Positions 52,349 to 61,454 of a DNA stretch of 64,000 nucleotides are shown one piece after another. Both the position numbers and the translations under genes were made by a program. Origin of the DNA: Thalassomonas actiniarum (GTDB lineage Bacteria > Pseudomonadota > Gammaproteobacteria > Enterobacterales > Alteromonadaceae); contig NZ_CP059735.1 in assembly GCF_000948975.2 (NCBI RefSeq), positions 3,906,001 to 3,970,000 on the forward strand. Direction: 5' to 3'. The notes under the pieces were generated by a model. It was not told the origin of the DNA. It saw nothing but the letters and a program-made list of their open reading frames with translations, and did not search any database. How positions within the stretch are numbered: position 1 is the first letter of the stretch; each line of letters begins with the position of its first letter.

Positions 52349-54790
52349 ATGAAAAAAATAAAACTTGTTGCGGGTGTCTCAGGTGCCGCCTGTCTCTGTT
52401 TATTGGCAAGTTTAACCGGTGATGCGGGTAAAAATAACAGCGCTATCGCCGGGACTAACAGCAATGCCGAAAATCAAATCCCCTTACCGGACGGTTCAGC
52501 ACTTTATATCGTGCGGGGTCCCGATATCAACACCAGCCGTAGCGCCGTTTTAAACGCTGGCGGTAAGGTTGTCGAGGAACTGGGTATTATCAATGCCATC
52601 GGCGCCCGGCTGTCAACAGCAGAGGTAATATCATTATCCTCAATATCCGGTTTAACCCTGATTGCCGACCGCCCGCTTTTAACCGCATATTACGATGATG
52701 ACGACGATGATGATGGCGACTCTGGCTATGGTTATGTTAACTATGGTGGTTACGGCTATAGCAATGATGACGACGATGACGATGACGATGACGATGACGA
52801 CGATGACGATGACGAAAATTATGGCAATGGCAATAATGGCAATGGCAATGGCAATAATGGCCATGGCAACAATAGCTGCGCCCGCTCTACCGTTAATGAA
52901 GCATTCAATGAAGCCACTTTTAACAACCAGCAAGTGAGCGGCTCAGCCATAGGCTGGACCAGTGACTGGAAAGAAGATAATGATGACAATAATCCGGACA
53001 GCGGTCATATCCAGATCAGCGATGGTAAACTGCGCTTGATCGGCGGCTACTCAGGCGAATACGATATTGAGCGAGACCTTTATATTGCCAAAAATTTTGC
53101 TCATTTATCCTTTGAGCTGTCCACCAACAGCCATACCCGGTCAAATCAATACCTGACCATAGAAGTCAAAGACAAAAGGCTCGATAAAATATCGCTGCAG
53201 CCGAATATGAAGATCGTCCGCAATTACAGCCTGGCAAACTGGGCTAAAAATAAGGGGGTCGAGCTTGATTTTGAAATCGCCTATGGCCTGGATAGCGGGG
53301 CAGAAGTACAGATAGATAACATAACCCTGAGCCAGAGCAGCGATAACCCCGGGGCTTACGCCGCCGACACGATTAACGCCCGGGCATTGCATGATAACGG
53401 CATAGACGGCTCGGGAGTGACTATCGCCTTTGTTGATACCGGTGCCTGGACCAAAAGCACCACCTTTACCAAAGCAGACGGCAGCAACCGTTTATTGGCA
53501 AACTATTCGGTCATCGGCAAAAACAGCAAAGATAAAAACGGCCATGGCACCCATTTAATGAGTGTCGCCACCCAGACCCTGCCGGTACCCACCTTATGTG
53601 AAGCGGCAGGGTCTCTGCCATCGGGTATTGCCCCGGGAGCCGATCTGGTCTCCGTCAAAGCCTTTGGTAAAAATGGCGGAGGTACTTATATGTCGGTGCT
53701 AGCAGCACTGGATTTAATTCTCCAGGTAAAAGATCAGCATAATATCCGGGTCGTCAACCTCTCCTTCGGCGCCGAGCCCGTTTCCTATTACTGGGACGAC
53801 CCGGTAAACCAGGCGGTAATGCGTTTATGGGCGGAAGGCTTAGTGGTGGTGACCTCGGCCGGCAATTCCGGTCCGGATCCCATGACCATTACCCTGCCCG
53901 GCAATATTCCCTATGTGATCACCGTCGGAGCCATGACCAATGCCTTCACCTTAGATGATGGCAGCGATGACCGCATCACCCGCTTTTCCGGAGCCGGTCC
54001 TACGGTGGAAGGTTTTGTTAAGCCGGATCTGGTCGCACCTGGGGCCCATATTATTGGCCACACAGATAAAAAAGGCGCCCTTAGCAAAACGCTTGACGAT
54101 TACCAGGACATGCTCAACGACGAATACTTTTTATTTTCCGGTACCTCACAGGCCACCGCCGTGATCAGCGGCGCCGTTGCCCTGATGCTGCAACATAATC
54201 CGAACCTGTCACCGGATGAGGTCAAGTGTAAACTGCTTAGCAGCGCCCGCCCGGCAATGTTTGCCGATAACAGCTATGCCTACAGCCCTTTCAGACAAGG
54301 GTTCGGCTTAGCGGAAATCAACCAGGCGGTGCAATCACCAGCACCGGGGTGTAGCGACAGAACCCAGGATATCCTGGATGAATTAGCGGGCATAAAACAT
54401 TTCACCGGCCCGGTAAGAGCGAATGAAGCGGAGCAATTTTACATCCTTAAGCCAAATGGCTCGGTCTGGAATGAAGGCTCGGTGTGGAACGAAGGTTCAC
54501 TGTGGAACGAAGGCTCGCTGTGGAACGAAGGTTCGCTGTGGAACGAAGGCTCGCTGTGGAACGAAGGTTCACTGTGGAATGAAGGCTCATTGTGGAACGA
54601 AGGCTCCATGTGGAATGAGGGCTCACTGTGGAACGAAGGCTCACTGTGGAATGAAGGCTCGGTTTGGAACGAAGGTTCTATGTGGAACGAAGGCTCGCTG
54701 TGGAATGAAGGCAGTATCTGGAACGACAGTTCGCTCTGGAATGAAGCCGTTATTCCCATGACCTTGATGGTTGCCCCGGTTCAGGAGTAA
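52349..54790 (+). CDS. Secreted subtilisin-like (S8) protease with poly-Asp tracts and C-terminal SxWNEG repeats
   Basis: The product has 813 residues. A signal region (about 1-25) leads to an I9-like propeptide (about 45-112). Two poly-Asp runs follow, Asp116-122 and sixteen residues Asp140-155, then a Gly/Asn linker. A beta-sandwich-like domain (about 180-340) precedes the catalytic domain with Asp363 (AFVDTGA), His399 (GHGTHLMS), Asn506 (SAGNSGP) and Ser600 (FSGTSQATA). After a linker, residues 705-800 are 16 tandem hexapeptides SxWNEG with x being Leu, Val, Met or Ile. Family knowledge supports an extracellular endoprotease. The poly-Asp runs may bind calcium and the Trp repeats may anchor it to a surface or ligand (inference). 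Confidence 0.9.
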   Translation: MKKIKLVAGVSGAACLCLLASLTGDAGKNNSAIAGTNSNAENQIPLPDGSALYIVRGPDINTSRSAVLNAGGKVVEELGIINAIGARLSTAEVISLSSISGLTLIADRPLLTAYYDDDDDDDGDSGYGYVNYGGYGYSNDDDDDDDDDDDDDDDDENYGNGNNGNGNGNNGHGNNSCARSTVNEAFNEATFNNQQVSGSAIGWTSDWKEDNDDNNPDSGHIQISDGKLRLIGGYSGEYDIERDLYIAKNFAHLSFELSTNSHTRSNQYLTIEVKDKRLDKISLQPNMKIVRNYSLANWAKNKGVELDFEIAYGLDSGAEVQIDNITLSQSSDNPGAYAADTINARALHDNGIDGSGVTIAFVDTGAWTKSTTFTKADGSNRLLANYSVIGKNSKDKNGHGTHLMSVATQTLPVPTLCEAAGSLPSGIAPGADLVSVKAFGKNGGGTYMSVLAALDLILQVKDQHNIRVVNLSFGAEPVSYYWDDPVNQAVMRLWAEGLVVVTSAGNSGPDPMTITLPGNIPYVITVGAMTNAFTLDDGSDDRITRFSGAGPTVEGFVKPDLVAPGAHIIGHTDKKGALSKTLDDYQDMLNDEYFLFSGTSQATAVISGAVALMLQHNPNLSPDEVKCKLLSSARPAMFADNSYAYSPFRQGFGLAEINQAVQSPAPGCSDRTQDILDELAGIKHFTGPVRANEAEQFYILKPNGSVWNEGSVWNEGSLWNEGSLWNEGSLWNEGSLWNEGSLWNEGSLWNEGSMWNEGSLWNEGSLWNEGSVWNEGSMWNEGSLWNEGSIWNDSSLWNEAVIPMTLMVAPVQE
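54461..54748 (+). repeat. Sixteen tandem 18-bp repeats
   Basis: Sixteen 18-base units fill 288 bases inside the subtilisin gene. They encode SVWNEG, SLWNEG and SMWNEG, with the last two degenerate (SIWNDS, SLWNEA). Units differ mostly at third codon positions. All three forward frames and the reverse strand stay open here only because of the repeat. Copy number is likely to vary between strains. Confidence 0.95.
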
Positions 54791-54811
54791 ATATTAAAAC
54801 ATGTTCCGTAC

Positions 54812-54834
54812 AAAGGGCCCTCAAGGGCCCTTTT
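54812..54834 (+). terminator. Rho-independent terminator of the subtilisin gene
   Basis: AAAGGGCCC and GGGCCCTTT form a perfect 9-bp stem with a 4-base loop TCAA, ending in a T-run, 22 nt after the stop. Confidence 0.85.
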
Positions 54835-54986
54835 AACATCCAGGAGCACTACAGAATAAATTAAGTAATCGTTTTATTGCCGGCACTTTCCTTTTCCCCG
54901 TCCCCCTTCCCGATAAAGCAGGGAAAATAGCTGCCCCAATGATATACACCACACGGAAGAAATTTCTTAATAGCTTAATTTAAGGA

Positions 54987-55781
54987 CTATTCCTCTAAAA
55001 TACTGGCGGCGATCGCCTCCAGCGAACCGTCGGCTTTTAATTTTTTCAGCTCGCGGTTAAGCTCTTTCACCATAGCGGAGAGCCTGTCGGTTTTGGCGAA
55101 CTGAAATTGCAGCGGCGCCGAGCCGACAATACGCCGAGAAAAAACAAAACGGTTTTGCAGTTTCGGCGAGGATTTGATCAACCACAGCGCCACCTGCTTA
55201 TTCATCACCGCCGTACGGTTCACCCCTTCAACTAAGCGCACTAAAGTACTGAGCATGGCGAACTCCGAGGAAAAGTCCTGACGAAAAATAACTCCCTGCT
55301 CAAACAAGGGCTGCAGATCCGGATAACTATATCCCAGGTGAGTAACAATATGAGCCCCGTCAAGGGCCTGATCCGGATCAAAGCCGGGTTTGGCATCCCT
55401 ATGATAAACCAGTACATCTTCGAGATCCGCAATGGCTTCACTCCACAAATAATCACCGGGGTTATCTACCCAGCGCCGAGACTCCATCCGGGCATCTATC
55501 TGATATTTATCAAGCATATCCACCGAGCGCTTTTCCGGCATGTAAGTATATTTGAGGGTGATCCCCAGTTTCTCTGCCGCCAGTTGCAACGGCTCTATCA
55601 AGATGCCTTTAGGTTTATTGTCCTTGAGGATAATAAAAGGGGCATAACCATCCTCGGGTAAACCGATAGACAAGAATTTTTCAGATAAACAAAGGGGAGA
55701 AAATATCAGCAGCAACAGCAATAATGGCCGATAACCGCTTTTATTTTTTGCTTTCGCTGACTTTATGGCTTGCCCTGTCAT
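54987..55781 (-). CDS. Orphan periplasmic substrate-binding protein
   Basis: The product has 264 residues from ATG 55781 (AGAG upstream; ATGs at 55796 and 55826 are alternatives). A signal peptide (PLLLLLLIFSPLCLS) precedes a type 2 periplasmic binding fold: GLPEDGYAPFIILKDNKPKG, ARMESRRW and a final LNRELKKLKADGSLEAIAAS helix. It is a paralogue of the frameshifted protein at 21.7 kb. No transporter genes adjoin it, so a sensor or shared-transporter role is possible. Confidence 0.82.
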   Translation of the reverse strand: MTGQAIKSAKAKNKSGYRPLLLLLLIFSPLCLSEKFLSIGLPEDGYAPFIILKDNKPKGILIEPLQLAAEKLGITLKYTYMPEKRSVDMLDKYQIDARMESRRWVDNPGDYLWSEAIADLEDVLVYHRDAKPGFDPDQALDGAHIVTHLGYSYPDLQPLFEQGVIFRQDFSSEFAMLSTLVRLVEGVNRTAVMNKQVALWLIKSSPKLQNRFVFSRRIVGSAPLQFQFAKTDRLSAMVKELNRELKKLKADGSLEAIAASILEE

Positions 55782-55891
55782 CCTGAATCTCTGCATTTGA
55801 AAAATTAACAGGTAATTCAATAACAAGTTTAGCTGACAAGCCCTTTCTTTAAAGTATAAACTTGTAGGGAAAACTTAAAATAACAGTAACT

Positions 55892-56503
55892 TTACTTTTC
55901 TCTGCGGGTAAAGGTCGCCATCAACTTTAACGCCAGCTGCTCTAAGGAGATATCGCCGGTCACACTGAACCAGTTGGTGGTTTCGATCAGGGCGCCACGG
56001 ATAAAACCGCGCAAATACAGGGCTTCGACATTCACTTTTTCCTGCTCATGGGCCAAAGTTAATATCTCCCGCCACAGGTTTTCATAATATTCCCGCAGTT
56101 TCAAAATTTGCTGCTGGTTGCCGTCAGATAAAGCCCGCCACTCCGATACCAGCAAACTAAAACCGACAAACTGCTCGCCATGAATGGCTTTAAGCTCAAG
56201 TAAAATCAAATGTTGCAGCTTTTCCATAACATCATCCGTGGACGCCAGGGCAGCATACATGTCCGTCAAGACCCGTAAAATGGTATCAGACATGATCGCC
56301 AGCAAAATTTCTTCTTTGTTTTTAAAGTGGTGAAAAATACTGCCGCTTTGGATCCCCACCTCGGCGGCGATATCCCGCACCGTCGTTTTGGCATAACCTT
56401 TTTCTTTAAACAAACGGGCAGAGGCCTGCTGTAACCGGCCTTTGGCAGAGTTTAAATCAGCCAAAGGGCCAAATTCGTCCAGCTGTGCTAATACTTGATT
56501 CAT
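55892..56503 (-). CDS. TetR/AcrR family regulator, AtuR-like by position
   Basis: A 203-residue repressor with an N-terminal helix-turn-helix (QQASARLFKEKGYAKTTVRD, then IAAEVGIQSGSIFHHFKNKE) and a C-terminal ligand-binding helical domain. It is divergent from the six-gene acyl-CoA operon, and an 18-bp palindrome lies between them. In the P. aeruginosa atu cluster a TetR repressor, AtuR, sits in the same place and binds inverted repeats in the divergent promoter. Acyl-CoAs are the likely inducers (inference). ATGs at 56506 and 56503 are both close to GGAG. Confidence 0.88.
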   Translation of the reverse strand: MNQVLAQLDEFGPLADLNSAKGRLQQASARLFKEKGYAKTTVRDIAAEVGIQSGSIFHHFKNKEEILLAIMSDTILRVLTDMYAALASTDDVMEKLQHLILLELKAIHGEQFVGFSLLVSEWRALSDGNQQQILKLREYYENLWREILTLAHEQEKVNVEALYLRGFIRGALIETTNWFSVTGDISLEQLALKLMATFTRREK

Positions 56504-56706
56504 CATGCTCCGTACTTAATTCTCGGTAAATCGTTATCGGTTGAACATACCGCCATCACTTGCCCAAAATGGCCAAAAGTAGACGCTACTGCTCTTCTGC
56601 TTCCGATAAACAGCCTGTACAAACGCTGTTTGGCATATTTTATCGCAAAATCAGCCAATAGCGCCATCGGTGATTTTTCATCATAGTAGCAAATCAAGGA
56701 TTGCAA

Positions 56707-56724
56707 ACCAAGCGCTTGCTTGGT
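56707..56724. promoter_or_regulatory. TetR-type operator in the divergent promoter
   Basis: ACCAAGC-N4-GCTTGGT is a perfect 7-bp inverted repeat, 70-90 bases before the start of the BKACE gene and about 200 bases before the TetR gene start. Its size and position fit a TetR dimer site controlling the acyl-CoA operon. Confidence 0.7.
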
Positions 56725-56793
56725 ATTGTTGATAAAAAATACAACCTGACTTAATAAAAAGTCAATTAAGCAGGCATGAAAGAGGATAATGTC

Positions 56794-57648
56794 GTGAACA
56801 ATAAAGTTGTCATCACCTGCGCCCTGACCGGCGTACTCACAGATCCCAAACAGCACCCGGTGCCGGTCACCGTCAGTGAGATGGCACAATCCGCCAAAGA
56901 AGCCTATGATGCCGGCGCCAGTATCATGCATATCCATTTTCGCAATCAACGCCCCGGCAAAGGCCATCTGCCAAGCTGGGAGCCGGAAGTTATCGTCGCC
57001 ATCAGTGATGCCATCCGCGAACTTTGTCCCGGGGTCATTTTAAATTACACCACAGGCACCATCACCCGGGATCAAAGCGGCCCCATCGCCTGTATCAAGG
57101 CTGGAAAACCGGAAATCGCCGCCTGCAATGCCGGCAGCCTCAATTATCTAAAAGCCAAGTCCGACGGCAGCTGGGCCTGGCCCCCTATGCTGTTTCAAAA
57201 CCCGGTAGAAAAAATCGCCGAATTACTCGAAGTCATGAAAAGCACCGGCACCCGCGCCGAATTTGAATGTTTTGATTTAGGCATAGTACGCTCCGTCGGC
57301 ATGTATCAGCAGGTGGGCATGGTAGATAAACTCGATTACAACTTTGTTATGGGTGTCGCCTCCGGTATGCCGGCCGATGCCGAGCTTTTACCTATTTTAC
57401 TCAAATACATCAAACCCGGCGCCTCCTGGCAAACCACGTTAATCGGCCGCCAGGAAATCTGGCCGGTACACCAGGCAACCGCCGAACTGGGCGGGCACCT
57501 GCGCACCGGGCTCGAAGATACTTTCTATCTGCCAAGTGGCGAGCGGGCCAGCGGCAACGGCCAGCTGATTGAATCTTTGGTGGGCATCGCCGAACAGGCC
57601 GGACGGACCATCGCCAGCCCGGAAGAAGCCAGGGCACTTGTCTTATAA
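56794..57648 (+). CDS. Beta-keto acid cleavage enzyme (BKACE, DUF849, Kce-like)
   Basis: The product has 284 residues from GTG 56794 (AGAGG 8 nt upstream); an in-frame ATG at 56776 is less likely, and homologues usually begin near NNKVVITCALTG. The TIM-barrel family is recognised by CALTG, metal ligands in MHIHFRN, LNYTTGT and NFVMGVASGMPA. BKACE enzymes use acetyl-CoA to cleave a 3-keto acid into acetoacetate and a CoA ester. Here it is the first gene of an atu-like operon, the place normally taken by atuA. It may cleave or transfer CoA on a pathway intermediate (inference). Confidence 0.88.
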   Translation: MNNKVVITCALTGVLTDPKQHPVPVTVSEMAQSAKEAYDAGASIMHIHFRNQRPGKGHLPSWEPEVIVAISDAIRELCPGVILNYTTGTITRDQSGPIACIKAGKPEIAACNAGSLNYLKAKSDGSWAWPPMLFQNPVEKIAELLEVMKSTGTRAEFECFDLGIVRSVGMYQQVGMVDKLDYNFVMGVASGMPADAELLPILLKYIKPGASWQTTLIGRQEIWPVHQATAELGGHLRTGLEDTFYLPSGERASGNGQLIESLVGIAEQAGRTIASPEEARALVL

Positions 57649-57691
57649 AAGTTTTATAAGCGTTTGATAAAACACCTTATTAAGAGAAAAC

Positions 57692-58612
57692 ATGAACTAT
57701 CAGTCAATTTTTACCGCCGGCAGCTTTAACAATAAAACCGTCATCATCACCGGCGGCGGCTCAGGTATCGGCCGCTGCACCGCCCATGAACTGGCCAGCC
57801 TTGGCGCCAAAGTGATCTTGCTTGGCCGCAGCCAGCAAAAACTCGACGCTGTGCTCGATGAATTACACCAGGACGGCTACCAGGCATTTGCCTATTCCCT
57901 GGATATCCGCGACGAACAGGCAGTGATCAGCACAATTAAACAAATCTTATCCGACCTTGGCCAGGTCCATGCCCTGGTGAACAATGCCGGCGGTCAGTTT
58001 CCTTCACCGCTGGAGCATATCAGCGTCAACGGCTTTAAAGCGGTATTAGATACCAACCTCACCGGCGGCTTTATCCTGTCACGGGAGCTTTTCAACAGTT
58101 GCTTTAAACAACATGGCGGCGTGATCGTCAACATCACCGCAGACTTTCATAACGGCATGCCGCTCATGGCCCATTCCGGCGCCGCCCGTGCCGGTATGGC
58201 CAACCTGACCCAGAGCGCCGCCTGGGAATGGGGGCCTTATGGGGTACGCACCAATAATGTCGCCCCCGGCTGGGTCGCTTCCAGCGGCCTGGACAGTTAC
58301 GATGAAAAATTCCAGCAAAAACTGCGGGAAATTCAAAAACAGGTACCGCTGCAACGCCTGGCAACAGAAGCCGAGATCAGCGCCGCTATTTGTTTCCTGC
58401 TCAGTGACGCCGCCGCTTTTATCAACGGCATTACCTTAAAAGTCGACGGCGGCGCTTCCCTGGCCTCGCCTGCGGCCATTGCCCCACTGCACAAACAAGT
58501 AGCATCACAACAGCAAGTCTTTGACGGCTTTCATCGCAGCGAACCGCCCGTTTTTTTGCAAGAAACGCCTAGAAAAGAAAAGCCCGAACAGGAACAAGCA
58601 AACCATGACTAA
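57692..58612 (+). CDS. SDR family oxidoreductase, trans-2-enoyl-CoA reductase-like
   Basis: A 306-residue SDR with TGGGSGIGRCTAHELASLGA and NNAGGQFPSPLEHIS. In place of the usual Tyr-x-x-x-Lys it reads HSGAARAGM followed by EWGPYGVRTNNVAPGW, as in peroxisomal trans-2-enoyl-CoA and 2,4-dienoyl-CoA reductases. It would reduce an unsaturated acyl-CoA, occupying the place of atuB. The C-terminal 40 residues are an extended polar tail. Its stop overlaps the next start by 8 bases, indicating translational coupling. Confidence 0.85.
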   Translation: MNYQSIFTAGSFNNKTVIITGGGSGIGRCTAHELASLGAKVILLGRSQQKLDAVLDELHQDGYQAFAYSLDIRDEQAVISTIKQILSDLGQVHALVNNAGGQFPSPLEHISVNGFKAVLDTNLTGGFILSRELFNSCFKQHGGVIVNITADFHNGMPLMAHSGAARAGMANLTQSAAWEWGPYGVRTNNVAPGWVASSGLDSYDEKFQQKLREIQKQVPLQRLATEAEISAAICFLLSDAAAFINGITLKVDGGASLASPAAIAPLHKQVASQQQVFDGFHRSEPPVFLQETPRKEKPEQEQANHD

Positions 58613-60221
58613 GCTCAGCTCATATATCAATCCTCAGGGTCAGGACTACCAGGCCAACCGCGAGCAAATGCTGACGCAACTCAAACAGGTTCAAGATATC
58701 GAACAATTCTGCATCACCACAGAGCAGGAAAAACAAGGCCGCTACCACAAGAAGAACATGTTATTGCCCCGCGAGCGCTTGCAGCACTTAGTCGATCCCG
58801 GTGCGCCTTTTATCGAACTCTCCTCGCTCGCCGGTTATAAAATGGATGACGATAAGGACGGCAGCGGCGCAGGCGGCGGCTGTATTGCCGGTATCGGTTA
58901 TGTCAGCGGCGTACGCTGTCTGGTTAAAGTGGATAACTACGCCGTTAAAGGCGGTACGGTTTCCGTTTCCGGTATGGAGAAAAACCTGCGCCTGCAACAA
59001 ATTGCCATCGAAAATAAACTGCCCTATATCACATTGGCGCAAAGCGGCGGCGCCAACCTGGCCTATGCCACCAAAATCTTTGCCCCCGGGGGACGCAGTT
59101 TTGCCAACCAGGCGCGCATGTCTGCACTCGGGATCCCGCAAATTACCGTGGTCCACGGCAGCGCCACCGCAGGCGGTGCCTACCAGCCGGGGCTTTCCGA
59201 TTATGTCATCATGGTTAAAAACCAGGCCAGCATGTATCTCGCCGGTCCGCCGCTGTTAAAGGCCGCCACCGGAGAAATCGCTACCGAAGAAGCCCTCGGC
59301 GGCGCCGAAATGCATATCAAAGAGCCCGGCAGCGGCGAATATCTGGCAGATAACGACCGCGATGCCATTGCCCTGGCACGGGACATCCTGGCCATGACCG
59401 GAAGCACCTTTAGCAAAGACAAGCCACAAACCAACAGTGCTTATCCCGAACCGGCTTATCCGGTTGAAGAGCTATTAGGCATAGTCCCGGCGTTGACCAA
59501 AACCCCCTATGATGCCAGAGAAGTCATCGCCCGCATCAGCGATGGCTCACATTATCTGGAATTTAAAGCCGACTGGGATCAGCAAACGTTATGCGGTCAT
59601 ATCAAGCTCGGCGGTTTGCCCTGCGGCGTGATTGCCAACAACGGCCCGATCACCGCCAAAGGCGCGAGCAAAGCGGCGCAGTTTATCCAGCTGTGCCAGC
59701 AAAGCCAGGTGCCTTTGCTGTTTTTACACAATACCACAGGTTTTATGGTCGGCACCGAGTCCGAGCAAAGCGGCATTATCAAACACGGTTCAAAAATGAT
59801 CCAGGCAGTGGCCAATGCCACCGTGCCAAAAATCAGCATAGTGATCGGCGGCTCCTACGGCGCAGGCAACTATGCCATGTGCGGCCGGGGCTTTGATCCC
59901 AGGTTTATTTTTGCCTGGCCCAACAGCAAAACCTCAGTGATGGGCGGCGCCCAGGCAGGCAAGGTACTGCGCATCGTCACACAAGCGAAAATGCAAGCGG
60001 CAGGCGCCGTTGATACCGATAAACTGGACCAGCTCGAACAAGGCACCTGCGCCATGATAGAGCAAGGAGCCGGGGCCATTCCCTGCAGTGCCCGTCTTTG
60101 GGATGACGGTATTATCGACCCCAGACAAACCCGGGCCTTGTTGATTGAACTCTTTGACTTGTGCCGCCAGGCAGACCGGCAAGACTTAGCAAAAAATCAC
60201 TTTGGCGTCGCCCGCTTCTAG
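58605..60221 (+). CDS. Acyl-CoA carboxylase, carboxyltransferase (beta) subunit, AtuC/LiuB-like
   Basis: A 538-residue carboxyltransferase starting within the end of the SDR gene (ATG 58605). Family signs are YQANREQML at the start, the acyl-CoA and carboxybiotin oxyanion regions AQSGGANLA, GSATAGGAYQPGLSDYVIMV and GGSYGAGNYAMCGRGFDPRF. The group covers methylcrotonoyl-CoA and geranyl-CoA carboxylases. The AtuE-like hydratase and AtuD-like dehydrogenase downstream favour a geranyl-CoA-type branched substrate, but LiuB cannot be excluded. It pairs with the biotin carboxylase at the end of the operon. Confidence 0.88.
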   Translation: MTKLSSYINPQGQDYQANREQMLTQLKQVQDIEQFCITTEQEKQGRYHKKNMLLPRERLQHLVDPGAPFIELSSLAGYKMDDDKDGSGAGGGCIAGIGYVSGVRCLVKVDNYAVKGGTVSVSGMEKNLRLQQIAIENKLPYITLAQSGGANLAYATKIFAPGGRSFANQARMSALGIPQITVVHGSATAGGAYQPGLSDYVIMVKNQASMYLAGPPLLKAATGEIATEEALGGAEMHIKEPGSGEYLADNDRDAIALARDILAMTGSTFSKDKPQTNSAYPEPAYPVEELLGIVPALTKTPYDAREVIARISDGSHYLEFKADWDQQTLCGHIKLGGLPCGVIANNGPITAKGASKAAQFIQLCQQSQVPLLFLHNTTGFMVGTESEQSGIIKHGSKMIQAVANATVPKISIVIGGSYGAGNYAMCGRGFDPRFIFAWPNSKTSVMGGAQAGKVLRIVTQAKMQAAGAVDTDKLDQLEQGTCAMIEQGAGAIPCSARLWDDGIIDPRQTRALLIELFDLCRQADRQDLAKNHFGVARF

Positions 60222-60286
60222 TAGCGAACAGCAATGAAAAACAGCAAAAGATATTGCACAAAAAAATATAACTTACGGATAATATT

Positions 60287-61450
60287 ATGATTTTTACAAA
60301 TGAGCATTTGGCGTTACAACGTACGGTACAGCAATTTGTCCAACAGGAGATCAACCCCCATATCGACGAATGGGAAGAGATAGGGCAATTTCCCACCCAT
60401 AAGATCTTTAAGAAAATGGGCGATCTCGGCCTGCTGGGCATCAACAAGCCGGTAGAATACGGCGGCCTGGGACTGGATTACAGCTATGCCATTATCCTGG
60501 CGGAAGAAATCGGCGCCGCCCACTGCGGTGGTGTGCCTTTATCCATCACGGTACAAACCGATATGGCCACCCCTGCCCTGGCAAGCTTTGGCAGCGATGA
60601 ACTGCGCCGGGAGTTTCTCGCCCCCAGCATCAGCGGCGACATGGTGTCCTGCATCGCCGTATCCGAACCCGGTGCAGGCTCAGATGTTGCGGCCATCACC
60701 ACCACGGCAAAAAAAGACGGCGATGATTATATTATCAACGGCGCCAAGATGTGGATCACCAATGCCACCCAGGCGGATTATTTTTGCCTGTTGGCCAATA
60801 CCAGCGAAGGGAGTATCCACACCAACAAATCCCTGATCATAGTGCCGGCAAACTTACCCGGGGTGTCGGTGGGCGAGAAATTAAAGAAAATCGGCATGCG
60901 CAGCTCGGATACCGCACCGGTGTTTTTTGACAATGTCCGGGTGCCCCAACGCTACCGCATCGGCGAAGAAGGCAAAGGTTTTACCTACCAGATGCAGCAA
61001 TTCCAATTAGAGCGTTTAGCGGGCGCAGCCCTGTGTATCAAGGGCATGGAAAACTGCGTACAAAGTACCATAGATTATACCCGGGACCGCCAGGCCTTCG
61101 GCGCGCCGCTGATCAACAACCAGCAGATCCATTTCGCCATGGCGCATGCACAAACGGATATCGAAGCCCTGAGATCGTTAATTTACCGTGCCACCGAAGA
61201 GCTGGTGCAGGGAAAAGATGTCACTAAACTCGCCTCCATGGCCAAGTTGCTGGCAGGGAAAGTTTGCCGCACCCTGCCCGATACCTGTTTGCAATTTTGG
61301 GGCGGGATGGGCTTTGTTGAAGAATCCCTGGTCAACCGCTTATACCGCGACTATCGCCTGACCGCCATCGCCGGCGGCGCCGAGGAAGTCATGCTCGGCA
61401 TCATCTGCAAAATGATGAATATTTTACCGACACCAGCGAAAAAGGGTTAA
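60287..61450 (+). CDS. Acyl-CoA dehydrogenase, AtuD/citronellyl-CoA dehydrogenase-like
   Basis: A 387-residue flavoenzyme: CIAVSEPGAGSDVAAITTTA, ITNATQADYFCLL and RMGSSDT-equivalent KIGMRSSDTAPVFFDNVRVP. The usual YEGT loop with the catalytic Glu is replaced by IAGGAEEVMLGIICK, as I recall for citronellyl-CoA dehydrogenases. The base is then probably the Glu of QLERLAGAA, matching Glu254 of isovaleryl-CoA dehydrogenase. It would form the 2-enoyl-CoA that the carboxylase uses. It lies 65 bp after the carboxyltransferase gene and 4 bp before the hydratase gene. Confidence 0.87.
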   Translation: MIFTNEHLALQRTVQQFVQQEINPHIDEWEEIGQFPTHKIFKKMGDLGLLGINKPVEYGGLGLDYSYAIILAEEIGAAHCGGVPLSITVQTDMATPALASFGSDELRREFLAPSISGDMVSCIAVSEPGAGSDVAAITTTAKKDGDDYIINGAKMWITNATQADYFCLLANTSEGSIHTNKSLIIVPANLPGVSVGEKLKKIGMRSSDTAPVFFDNVRVPQRYRIGEEGKGFTYQMQQFQLERLAGAALCIKGMENCVQSTIDYTRDRQAFGAPLINNQQIHFAMAHAQTDIEALRSLIYRATEELVQGKDVTKLASMAKLLAGKVCRTLPDTCLQFWGGMGFVEESLVNRLYRDYRLTAIAGGAEEVMLGIICKMMNILPTPAKKG

Positions 61451-61454
61451 TACC

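Noticed and set aside
54461-54748. Tandem array considered as a CRISPR
   Set aside because: The units are contiguous 18-mers without spacers and are in frame with a protease gene.
54423-54761. Cys/Lys/Gly-rich and Ser/Phe/His-rich repeat proteins in alternate frames
   Set aside because: They are frame shadows of the SxWNEG repeat.
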